A stretch of 19,144 nt of DNA. It comes from Actinomycetota bacterium (GTDB lineage: Bacteria; Actinomycetota; Humimicrobiia; Humimicrobiales; Humimicrobiaceae). Shown here piece by piece: positions 6,321 through 13,158 of this stretch; positions within the stretch are counted from its first letter, which is position 1; each line of letters starts with the position of its first letter. The stretch lies in the NCBI GenBank assembly GCA_016783985.1, contig JADHVM010000012.1:1-19144 (forward strand), given 5' to 3'. A program made the translations under genes and the position numbers. Under the pieces are notes generated by a model. It had not been told where the DNA came from. It was given only the letters and a program-made list of their open reading frames with translations, and ran no database searches.

Positions 6321-7736
6321 TTATTTTGGCTCCACATGTATTGAAATTTCTTTTATATTTTTAAAATTTTCCTTAATTTTATTTTCAATATCAGTAACAA
6401 TCACATGTGCCTTCTTTACATCTGTATCTCTTCTAAATCTACAGTGGAATGCTAAGTTATATAAACCTTTTCTTTTAAGAATTGTAAAATTATGACAAGT
6501 ATCCGGGTTTACATAATTAGAAATTTCTTTTTTAATTTTGGAAATTAATCTCTCGGATTCCTGGGTAATGTCATACCAACTTTCTACGTCTTTTTTATCC
6601 TCAATATGGATATATATATTACGTATATTATTAATTATTTTTTTAATTTTTTCCTCTGCAATTTTAGTTAAGCTTTCAGTTTTATCTAACTTTAGGTAAT
6701 TACTAATTTCTAGATGTATGGATAAATCTATAGAGCTGCCAACCCTGCATATAAGAATATTATGTATATCTTTTATATTAGGAAGATCCAGAACAATTTT
6801 TTTCACAAAATCTGATATATTTTTATCAGACAATAATGACTTTATCTCTATAATTATTTCTGAGTTTAAAATATTTTCTGAAATTTTATCTTTTATTTTT
6901 TGCTTAATTTTTTCAACTTGTGATAAATACAAATTACTTGCAAGACATATGCCTAAATTTATGAATTTAATATTCCCAACCTCATGAATTTTCATACTAT
7001 CTATAGACTCTATCTCTGAAATATTTTTTAAAATACTTACAATTTTATCTGTTACCTCTTTAGGAATATAATCCAGCAAATTTCTTATAGTTTTCATTGA
7101 TACTTTAAAACTAAAAGCTAAAATAATTACAGAACTAATTATAGAGGCAATAGGATCAGCAATATAAATACCAGTATTTGCTAAAATTAAGCCTATAATT
7201 ACAATAATTGATATCGAAACATCTCCAGTATAGTTGATAAAATTTGCTTTAAAAGCAAAAGAGTTATATTTTTTTGCTGCTCTACCTATATAAACGACTC
7301 TAATAATATTAATAATTATAGATATAGCTAAAATCAAAAATATATACCAGCTTACATTTAATTCAAAATTTCTATATATTAATCTCTGCACAGACTTAAA
7401 AATAATAAAGAAGCTAAGAATAGAAATAATAATAATTTCTAATAATGCAGAGAAATTTTCATATTTTCCATGGCCGTATGTATGATCTTTATCAGCTGGT
7501 TTTACCGACATTCTAATTGCTAGATAAGTAATAAGTACTGTTACCAGGTCAAGACTATTATTTAGAGCCTCAGAATAAACACCTATGCTGTTAGTTAAAT
7601 AAGCAATTCCAATCTTTACTGTAACAAGAAAAATAGAAACTACCAAAGAAAATAAAGCTATTTTTTTCTTGTTTAAGTCTTCCAAATTATGATTCAACTG
7701 GATATTTGGTTTTAATGATTTTTCTTTTCTATCCAT
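6321..7736 (-). CDS. Cation diffusion facilitator with three C-terminal domains
   Basis: A 471-residue membrane transporter of the CDF family, which exports divalent metals in exchange for protons. Six membrane spans fill residues 25-215, with the typical loop DHTYGHGKYE after span 2. The transport-site pairs read Asn59-x3-Asp63 in span 2 (ALNNSLD) and Asn168-x3-Asp172 in span 5 (INYTGD). Zinc CDFs normally have His or Asp at the first positions, so the metal may be Mn, Fe or something else. Instead of one cytoplasmic metallochaperone-like domain there are three, at about 237-300, 315-385 and 405-471, each ending in a strand such as IYIHIED or ISIHVEP. The usual CDF length is about 300. The downstream neighbour is arsR. 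Specificity cannot be read from sequence alone. Confidence 0.9.
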   Translation of the reverse strand: MDRKEKSLKPNIQLNHNLEDLNKKKIALFSLVVSIFLVTVKIGIAYLTNSIGVYSEALNNSLDLVTVLITYLAIRMSVKPADKDHTYGHGKYENFSALLEIIIISILSFFIIFKSVQRLIYRNFELNVSWYIFLILAISIIINIIRVVYIGRAAKKYNSFAFKANFINYTGDVSISIIVIIGLILANTGIYIADPIASIISSVIILAFSFKVSMKTIRNLLDYIPKEVTDKIVSILKNISEIESIDSMKIHEVGNIKFINLGICLASNLYLSQVEKIKQKIKDKISENILNSEIIIEIKSLLSDKNISDFVKKIVLDLPNIKDIHNILICRVGSSIDLSIHLEISNYLKLDKTESLTKIAEEKIKKIINNIRNIYIHIEDKKDVESWYDITQESERLISKIKKEISNYVNPDTCHNFTILKRKGLYNLAFHCRFRRDTDVKKAHVIVTDIENKIKENFKNIKEISIHVEPK

Positions 7737-7750
7737 AATATGAGAAGATT

Positions 7751-7780
7751 AAAAACAATAAATTTTTCCATATTGTTTTT
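7751..7780. repeat. Perfect 10-bp inverted repeat just before the CDF gene
   Basis: AAAAACAATA and TATTGTTTTT form a perfect 10-base stem with a 10-base loop. It ends 15 bases before the CDF start codon on the minus strand, and in the plus direction it runs into a T tract. It could be an operator for a metal regulator, a hairpin in the CDF leader masking translation, or a weak terminator on the plus strand. No gene on the plus strand needs a terminator here, which favours the first two. Confidence 0.5.
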
Positions 7781-7862
7781 TTACTAATTTATTGAAAACC
7801 ATTTATATGATTAATAACATTTTAGATTATTTACCTTTTAAATTGAAGGGTAATATAATTTG

Positions 7863-7943
7863 GACATCATACTTAGACATCACACAAAAACAAATGAAAA
7901 GTTTGAAATTACAACAAATTACCTACTAAATCTTGATTCAAGA
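7863..7943. repeat. Short direct repeat and 13-base palindrome between iscS and the CDF gene
   Basis: GACATCA occurs twice (7863-7869 and 7876-7882), and a 13-base perfect palindrome TCTTGA-T-TCAAGA lies at 7931-7943, 15 bases past the iscS stop. They may be regulatory sites or a weak transcript-end structure. The 220-base interval 7737-7957 contains no supported gene. Confidence 0.3.
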
Positions 7944-7957
7944 GCATTTAAATTTTT

Positions 7958-9139
7958 TCAAGGTTCGAATAATCCTTTCTTATTATATAAAGGTGAAATT
8001 GATCGTAATTTTTTAACAACAGCCGGTAATACTTCAAGTGCATAATCTATATCCTCTTCATTGTTAAATCTCCCTAAAGTAAATCTTAAAGAACTATGTG
8101 CTAATTCATGAGAAAGGCCAATGGCTAAAAGTACATTAGAAGGCTCTAGACTTGATGATGCACAGGCAGAACCAGTGGAACAGGCGATTCCCTCTAAATC
8201 TAATCTTAAAATCATGGCTTCACCTTCAATATAACCTATTAAAACATTTATATTATTAGGTAATCTATCTATTGGATGGCCATTTAGTTTTACATTCCCT
8301 ATTCTGTCTAAAATCCCTTCTATCAATTTATCTCGCAGTATACTCAATCTTTTCATTTCTATTTCCATCTCATCCATCGCTAGTTCAACGGCTTTACCAA
8401 ATCCTACTATTCCTGGAACATTTTCCGTAGATGCTCTTCTTTTTTTCTCCTGACCACCACCATGGATAAATGGAGCTATTTTGGTACCTCTCCTTATAAA
8501 TAAAAAACCTACCCCTTTAGGACCATAAAGTTTATGAGCAGATGCACTTAGTAGATCTATCGACAAATCATTAACATTTACTGGAATATGTCCAAATGTT
8601 TGAACTGCATCAGTGTGAAAATAAATTCCTCTTTCTTTAGTAATTTTGCTTATTTCTTTTATAGGCTGGATGGTTCCTATTTCATTATTGGCATGCATAA
8701 TAGATACAAGAATTGTTTTATCGGTTATAGCTTTTTTTATATCCTGTGGATTAACAAGACCATATTTATCTACAGGTATATAGGTAATTTTTAATCCTTG
8801 AATCTCTAAAAATTTACAAGTTTCAGTTATAGAATGGTGTTCAACAGCAGAAGTTATAATGTGATTACCTTTTTCTCTATTAGCATAAACAAACCCCTTC
8901 AAAGCAGTGTTATTGCTTTCTGTTCCTCCACTCGTAAATATAATCTCTGAATTTTCCGCCCCTATACAAGACGCAATCTTTTTCCTTGCTTCTTCTATGG
9001 CAATCTTAGCTTCCTGGCCAAATGAATAAAGAGTGGAAGCATTACCAAATTTTTTATTAAAATAAGGAAGCATTACTTCTATAACTTTAGGATCACATGG
9101 AGTAGTTGCCGCATAGTCAAGATATATTCTCTTTTTCAT
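7958..9139 (-). CDS. iscS: Cysteine desulfurase IscS/NifS (complete active site)
   Basis: A 393-residue PLP enzyme that removes sulfur from cysteine to leave a persulfide on its own cysteine, for cluster and thio-cofactor synthesis. All key residues are visible: Lys203 in SAHKLYGPKG (PLP), His101 in EHHSI, Asp177 and Gln180 in HTDAVQ, TSGGTESNN, and catalytic Cys326 in TGSACAS. It is the last gene of the cysK-hcyS group, six bases after the NIL-ferredoxin gene. It has no strong SD and is probably translated by coupling. It is the only IscS in the window with an intact PLP site and may supply sulfur to both clusters. The C-terminal extension NKKGLFEP is slightly longer than in the paralogue. 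Confidence 0.96.
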   Translation of the reverse strand: MKKRIYLDYAATTPCDPKVIEVMLPYFNKKFGNASTLYSFGQEAKIAIEEARKKIASCIGAENSEIIFTSGGTESNNTALKGFVYANREKGNHIITSAVEHHSITETCKFLEIQGLKITYIPVDKYGLVNPQDIKKAITDKTILVSIMHANNEIGTIQPIKEISKITKERGIYFHTDAVQTFGHIPVNVNDLSIDLLSASAHKLYGPKGVGFLFIRRGTKIAPFIHGGGQEKKRRASTENVPGIVGFGKAVELAMDEMEIEMKRLSILRDKLIEGILDRIGNVKLNGHPIDRLPNNINVLIGYIEGEAMILRLDLEGIACSTGSACASSSLEPSNVLLAIGLSHELAHSSLRFTLGRFNNEEDIDYALEVLPAVVKKLRSISPLYNKKGLFEP

Positions 9140-9145
9140 TTTTTA

Positions 9146-9553
9146 TTAAAAATACACTTCCATCGCCCTTTGTGGACAAGCTTTAATACACATCTCACAA
9201 GCAATGCATTTTTCATTATTAAAATTAACTTTTCTAGTTATAGATGCAATCTCTAGGGCATCAGCCGGACAGATTGGGATACAGACTCCACAATCAATAC
9301 ATTCTTTCTCATTTCTAATAATATATTGAGATAAAGATTGCATTTTAATCCCAATATTTTCAAGATATTTAATTCCTTCGTTATAATTTTTTTCTTCTCC
9401 CGTTAGCTCAAGTATCAGCATCCCTTCCTTTTTATAGTCAATGCTTGCCCTTAAAATATTTAACTCAAGCTTATAATCTCTTACTAATCTGTATACTATT
9501 GGTTGATTTGAGATTTTAGGAGAAAAATAAAGAACTATTTTCTTAGATACCAT
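9146..9553 (-). CDS. NIL-domain 2[4Fe-4S] ferredoxin (homocysteine synthesis partner)
   Basis: A 135-residue protein with an N-terminal NIL domain (KIVLYFSPKISNQPIVYRL, then NILRASID) and two [4Fe-4S] binding motifs, CIDCGVCIPICP and CIACEMCIKACP. The start is ATG 9553, preceded by GAGGT five bases upstream; an in-frame GTG at 9583 would add ten residues that do not fit the NIL domain. In methanogens such a protein is encoded beside the DUF39 enzyme and takes part in reductive insertion of sulfide into aspartate semialdehyde to make homocysteine. The same pair is found here, 70 bases after the DUF39 gene. It likely supplies electrons for that reaction. Confidence 0.93.
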   Translation of the reverse strand: MVSKKIVLYFSPKISNQPIVYRLVRDYKLELNILRASIDYKKEGMLILELTGEEKNYNEGIKYLENIGIKMQSLSQYIIRNEKECIDCGVCIPICPADALEIASITRKVNFNNEKCIACEMCIKACPQRAMEVYF

Positions 9554-9623
9554 TTTTACCTCGACACTAATTTTAGCAGGCACAGTAAAGATTTCATTAA
9601 ACCTATACCATGCCTTTCTTTTA

Positions 9624-10832
9624 CTATCCTTCTATCAGCCTTTCTTTTAAGGGTTTAAACTTATAACCAGATTCTGGTCCCGGTATACTAGCCACAGCTT
9701 TACTTAAGAAAAATTCACCATTTTTTATCCATTCTTTTAGGGTATTAGCTATTATTAGTGCTTTAGAATAGCTTGACAGGTTACCTGTTGATACTTGTTT
9801 TCCTTGAATAGTAATCTTTCCCTTTTTTAGCAGAGCATAACTTACTTCTCCGAGAGTTTTTGACTCCCCATGAGGATAAGCTTCGCTGTAATCAACAATC
9901 TGTGTATAAATATCCTCATCTTTTACTGCTACATACTGGCAAATTTCTTCATCTAAAATTGGAATGGGAATTCCTACGCCAACAGTTAAAGTTACCCCAT
10001 AACCTAACATAGTAGTACCCTTAAGATATTCCGGTCTCATCTGTTTTAAGTCTCCCAAAACTGCTAATGTCCCTGCTGGAGCCTGTGGAACACCGTTAGC
10101 TTTTCTTTTGACTCCTGGATTATGCTGGGTTCCGTGCCATATTATATATCCAACGCCCCCACCTAAAAATATCCTGGTACCCACACCAATCGTTTTATAT
10201 TCAGGATCATTTAAAAGGGGAGAAAGCTGTCCTGCACTACAGTAATTAGCATTACCTAGATCAGGCTTTAGAACTCCCATATAGGTATAGATTGTCTTAT
10301 CTGATAAATTTACTGCTACGTTATAGTTTTGATAAGCATTTCTAGGGTTAAACAACACTGCTTCATTTAAATCATTAATATTTATTAAACTTTCCAGCTT
10401 CTTTCTAGGGTAACAATCAGTTCCATAAGCAGTGGCAATAAGCTTTAAATCCTTTCCTTCCACTAGATCTTCAATTACATGTCCACCACCATAAACAAAT
10501 TCTCCAGGAAAGATCTTATTTCTTGGATCATCGTCTGGCAGAGCTGTTGCTCCAATATATACATCCGCCGCAGCAAAGCCCGTGTAAACTGGTACTTCAT
10601 TAATATAAGTACTACCTCCACCTAGTTTTATCTTAGGAGTGGGCTGTCCTACATTAATGTATGCTCCCGAGGAACACATTGGCCCAAAAGTTGCTGTGGT
10701 AACCACATCAACTTTTTCTGCTGCTTTCTTTATTCCATTATCTTTAATATAATCAATAATTTCTTCAGCATTGAGTACAACCACATCTCCCGTTTTTATT
10801 TTTTCATTTATCTCTTCAATAGTTTTTGCCAT
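9624..10832 (-). CDS. DUF39 homocysteine biosynthesis protein (aspartate semialdehyde sulfurtransferase)
   Basis: A 402-residue member of COG1900/DUF39, the family of Methanosarcina MA1821, which with a NIL-ferredoxin converts aspartate semialdehyde and sulfide to homocysteine. Recognisable parts are VDVVTTATFGPMCSSGAYIN (Cys53), KLGGGSTYINEVPVYTG, AYGTDCYPRK (Cys140), the glycine-rich FLGGGVGYIIWHGTQHNPG, and the C-terminal TGNLSSYSKALIIANTLKEWI. Cys53 and Cys140 are likely the conserved reactive or cluster cysteines, by comparison with memory of the family. AAGGAGA lies seven bases before the ATG. With cysK upstream and the NIL-ferredoxin downstream it makes a sulfide-assimilation unit. Pathway assignment rests on family and context. 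Confidence 0.93.
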   Translation of the reverse strand: MAKTIEEINEKIKTGDVVVLNAEEIIDYIKDNGIKKAAEKVDVVTTATFGPMCSSGAYINVGQPTPKIKLGGGSTYINEVPVYTGFAAADVYIGATALPDDDPRNKIFPGEFVYGGGHVIEDLVEGKDLKLIATAYGTDCYPRKKLESLININDLNEAVLFNPRNAYQNYNVAVNLSDKTIYTYMGVLKPDLGNANYCSAGQLSPLLNDPEYKTIGVGTRIFLGGGVGYIIWHGTQHNPGVKRKANGVPQAPAGTLAVLGDLKQMRPEYLKGTTMLGYGVTLTVGVGIPIPILDEEICQYVAVKDEDIYTQIVDYSEAYPHGESKTLGEVSYALLKKGKITIQGKQVSTGNLSSYSKALIIANTLKEWIKNGEFFLSKAVASIPGPESGYKFKPLKERLIEG

Positions 10833-10902
10833 AATAGTCTCCTTAATAAATAAACTTAAATTTTATAATTTTAAAATTTTAAAAAATTTTTATATTATTT
10901 AT

Positions 10903-10914
10903 GCCCATAAGGGC
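10903..10914. repeat. Small GC-rich hairpin between cysK and the DUF39 gene
   Basis: GCCC-ATAA-GGGC is a 4-base GC stem inside a short GC-richer island (about 10900-10950) in an otherwise AT-only spacer. On the minus strand it follows cysK and precedes the DUF39 SD. No T tract follows directly, so it is not a good terminator. It could stabilise or process the transcript. Confidence 0.3.
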
Positions 10915-10963
10915 TCCCCATGATCCATAACATGTCCATCACCTGCTGCTATTTAAGAGATTG

Positions 10964-11887
10964 TTATAAATTAAAAAGTTCAGTAGTAAGATATCTCTCT
11001 CCTGTATCAGGTAAAATAACCACTATAAGTTTACCTTTATTTTCTTTTCTTTTTGCAACTTCTATTGCTGCCCAAGTAGCTGCCCCAGAGGAAGTGCCAG
11101 CTAATATTCCCTCTTCTTTTGCTAATCTTTTAGTTGTATCTACTGCATCTTGATTAGATACTTTTATTATTTCATCAATTAAATTTACCTGCAGTACATC
11201 GGGAATAAATCCTGCTCCAATACCTTGAATTTTATGTGCTCCTGGTTTCCCTCCAGATAGGACTGGAGAATCTGCAGGTTCAACAGCAATAGTATAAAAA
11301 CTTGGTTTTCTTTTTTTTATTATTTCTGCTACACCAGTAATAGTGCCCCCTGTTCCAACACCGCTTACTAAAATATCTACCTTCCCTTCAGTATCATGCC
11401 AAATCTCTTCTGCAGTAGTTTCCCTATGTACTTTGGGATTAGCTTTGTTTTTAAATTGCTGGGGCATAAAAGAATTAGGTGTATTTTTTTGTATTTCTTC
11501 TGCTTTTTTTACTGCCCCACTCATTCCTTCTTTGCCTGGAGTTAAAATTAACTCTGCTCCAAATAAAGACAGGAGTTTTCTACGTTCAATGGACATAGTA
11601 TCAGGCATAGTCAGCATTAATTTATATCCCTTAACTGCACATACAAAAGCAAGAGCAATTCCGGTATTTCCACTGGTTGGTTCAATAATAGTAACACCTT
11701 TTTTAATAAGCCCCTTATCCTCTGCGTCTTCTATCATAGAAACTCCAATTCTATCTTTAATACTGGATAGTGGATTAAAGGATTCAAGCTTAGCTAGTAA
11801 AATTACCTTTAGCCCTATAGATATTTTATTTAGTTTAACCAAAGGAGTATTGCCAATTAGTTTAGTTATATCTTTTGCTATTTTCAC
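10964..11887 (-). CDS. cysK: Cysteine synthase (O-acetylserine sulfhydrylase)
   Basis: A 307-residue fold-type II PLP enzyme making cysteine from O-acetylserine and sulfide. Signatures are [10 protein letters not shown], the PLP lysine Lys44 in NPLSSIKDR, the substrate loop TSGNTG (71-76), the phosphate-binding GVGTGGT, and [11 protein letters not shown] near the end. Length and order match CysK. The start is GTG 11887, preceded by a purine-rich GGGGGG about nine bases upstream. It lies 14 bases after the mini zinc-ribbon gene and downstream of an Rrf2 regulator. CymR, an Rrf2 protein of Firmicutes, controls and binds CysK, so a similar feedback is possible. Serine acetyltransferase is not encoded in the window. 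Confidence 0.96.
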   Translation of the reverse strand: MKIAKDITKLIGNTPLVKLNKISIGLKVILLAKLESFNPLSSIKDRIGVSMIEDAEDKGLIKKGVTIIEPTSGNTGIALAFVCAVKGYKLMLTMPDTMSIERRKLLSLFGAELILTPGKEGMSGAVKKAEEIQKNTPNSFMPQQFKNKANPKVHRETTAEEIWHDTEGKVDILVSGVGTGGTITGVAEIIKKRKPSFYTIAVEPADSPVLSGGKPGAHKIQGIGAGFIPDVLQVNLIDEIIKVSNQDAVDTTKRLAKEEGILAGTSSGAATWAAIEVAKRKENKGKLIVVILPDTGERYLTTELFNL

Positions 11888-11901
11888 TAGGCTTTCCCCC
11901 C

Positions 11902-12030
11902 TTAATAGTCTTGGTTGCTAAAATAGGAGATGATATGACCACATTTTGGGCAAATTTTACATACATCTTCCTCATATAAAAATATAGCTTCTCCACAATA
12001 TAAGCATATTTTAATTTCACCATTTCCAAT
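11902..12030 (-). CDS. 42-residue mini zinc-ribbon or rubredoxin-like protein, possible ATT start
   Basis: A short frame between the Rrf2 gene and cysK encodes a clear two-knuckle protein: CLYCGEA (Cys9, Cys12) and CKICPKCGH (Cys24, Cys27, Cys30), ending FSNQDY. There is no in-frame ATG, GTG or TTG. A perfect AGGAGG (12043-12038) lies seven bases before an ATT codon at 12030, which would be an ideal spacing. The only nearby ATG (12035) is two bases from the SD and in another frame, which reads through the knuckles as nonsense. Either translation starts at ATT, or one A was lost from an original ATG-GAA-ATT and the gene is newly broken. Both the SD and the cysteine pattern argue for a real gene. 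Function unknown; perhaps a metal or redox adaptor. Confidence 0.6.
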   Translation of the reverse strand: MGNGEIKICLYCGEAIFLYEEDVCKICPKCGHIISYFSNQDY

Positions 12031-12151
12031 TCCATTACCTCCTACTATTTATTTTATTTTGATTTAAGAATAATAAATTTTAAGAATTTAAAGATTTGCG
12101 TTGTTCTTTCTATCAATACCTGATATTTAAATATAGGTTACTCTCTAAAGG

Positions 12152-12598
12152 CTAAATGTTATACATTAAAGGCTGGCTTTTTATTTTATTTTTATGCTTA
12201 TTTACCAAATCCTGTAGCGTTTTCGAATCAAGAGTGTTAATCATTTTTTCACTGATTTCATCCCATAATTCTCTAGTAACACAGAAGCCAGCTCTGTTGC
12301 AAACTTGGGGAGTTTTAATACATTCCGATAGGGCCAATGATCCTTCCAAAGCAGCAATTATTTCTTTTAGAGTAATCTCAGAGGGTGGTTTTGCTAAGGT
12401 ATACCCACCGTGGGCACCACGGCTGGAATTAATTAAGCCTGCTGCCTTAAGGCTTGGTATTATTTGTTCTAGATATCCTTCTGAAATTTCTTGCTTCTGG
12501 GCAATATTCTTTAAAAGAATTGGTACTTTTCCATAGTTTATTGCCAGGTCTAACATAACCCTTGTACCATATCTACCTTTGGTTGAAATTCTAATCAT
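12152..12598 (-). CDS. Rrf2-family regulator with three-cysteine sensor (IscR/CymR-like)
   Basis: A complete 148-residue Rrf2 regulator. The winged helix-turn-helix spans STKGRYGTRVMLDLA through LKAAGLINSSRGAHGGYTLAKPP (residues 5-72), followed by the dimerisation helix. The sensor segment carries Cys93, Cys100 and Cys106 (C-x6-C-x5-C), close to the IscR [2Fe-2S] triad. It heads a gene string of sulfide and cysteine metabolism (cysK, DUF39, NIL-ferredoxin, iscS), so it probably adjusts that string to cluster or cysteine status, with autoregulation from the promoter at 12685-12712. CymR-type control through CysK is an alternative. The start ATG has an AAGG nearby. Confidence 0.93.
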   Translation of the reverse strand: MIRISTKGRYGTRVMLDLAINYGKVPILLKNIAQKQEISEGYLEQIIPSLKAAGLINSSRGAHGGYTLAKPPSEITLKEIIAALEGSLALSECIKTPQVCNRAGFCVTRELWDEISEKMINTLDSKTLQDLVNKHKNKIKSQPLMYNI

Positions 12599-12684
12599 CC
12601 ACTCTACCTTTTTTATATATAATTTATCTAACTTTTAAATTAAACTGTTAGTTTTATATTATTAATCTTATAATATTAGTAGGT

Positions 12685-12712
12685 ATTATATATTATTAAA
12701 TTATAATGTCAA
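12685..12712 (-). promoter_or_regulatory. Strong promoter of the rrf2-cysK-hcyS-iscS gene string
   Basis: On the minus strand, TTGACA (12712-12707) and TATAAT (12690-12685) are separated by 16 bases; both hexamers are perfect. Transcription would begin near 12678, leaving an untranslated leader of about 80 bases before ATG 12598. Just downstream of the -10 an imperfect TAATA...TATTA dyad around ACCTACTAA might be an Rrf2 operator. Confidence 0.75.
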
Positions 12713-12793
12713 TAAATATTTTACCCTCATATTTTGGTACATAAAATTAAAAAGATATCAAAATATTATAAAGAGTAATTGAAAGTAATAATG

Positions 12794-12814
12794 TATAATT
12801 TCTACTACTAGAAA
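12794..12814 (+). promoter_or_regulatory. Possible -10 and operator before the copper genes
   Basis: A TATAAT at 12794-12799 is directly overlapped by a dyad TTTCTA-CTAC-TAGAAA (12799-12814), about 80-100 bases upstream of the HMA gene. No convincing -35 is seen at 17 bases. The dyad does not match the known CopY or CsoR sites I recall. It may be a repressor site for copper-dependent expression. Confidence 0.35.
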
Positions 12815-12891
12815 ATAATTTTGTAAAGTTAAGATAATTACTAAAAATAGTACCTTGACGATTAAAAATATAAATATCAGGAGGGGTAAGA

Positions 12892-13107
12892 ATGGCAATA
12901 TTGAAAGAATCATATCCGGTGCTGGGAATAGAATGTGCATCATGTGTAAAAAAAATAGAATCAGTATTAAACAAGACAGAGGGTGTAACAAATGCAAATG
13001 TTAACTTTGCATCAGAAAAATTATTAATAGAATATGATGATGAAAAAATAAGTTTAGCTGACCTGGCAAATGTCTTAAAAAAGATTGGCTATGACCTTAT
13101 TACTTAA
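12892..13107 (+). CDS. HMA-domain copper chaperone (CopZ-like)
   Basis: A 71-residue heavy-metal-associated domain that binds Cu(I) through two cysteines and hands it to a P-type ATPase. The motif is GIECASC (Cys15, Cys18), a variant of GMxCxxC with Ile for Met. The remaining beta-alpha-beta pattern (VNFASEKLLIEYDDEKISLADL, KKIGYDL) is standard for CopZ. AGGAGGGG lies about five bases before ATG. The copper ATPase gene follows 51 bases downstream and itself lacks an HMA domain, so this stand-alone domain probably does the job normally done by the ATPase's fused N-terminal domain. Confidence 0.93.
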   Translation: MAILKESYPVLGIECASCVKKIESVLNKTEGVTNANVNFASEKLLIEYDDEKISLADLANVLKKIGYDLIT

Positions 13108-13158
13108 ATTAAAACTTTCTTAAGATTACAGGAATAAAAAAGAAATTGGTGTAAGGAA

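Noticed and set aside
7860..8045. Plus-strand open frame running into the iscS 3' end
   Set aside because: Overlaps the end of iscS in antisense, no SD, no recognisable domain.
9554..9583. GTG 9583 as start of the NIL-ferredoxin
   Set aside because: The ATG at 9553 has GAGGT at proper spacing and begins the NIL domain as usual.
11343..11921. Long plus-strand open frame opposite cysK
   Set aside because: It is the antisense shadow of a clear cysteine synthase; its translation shows no family pattern.
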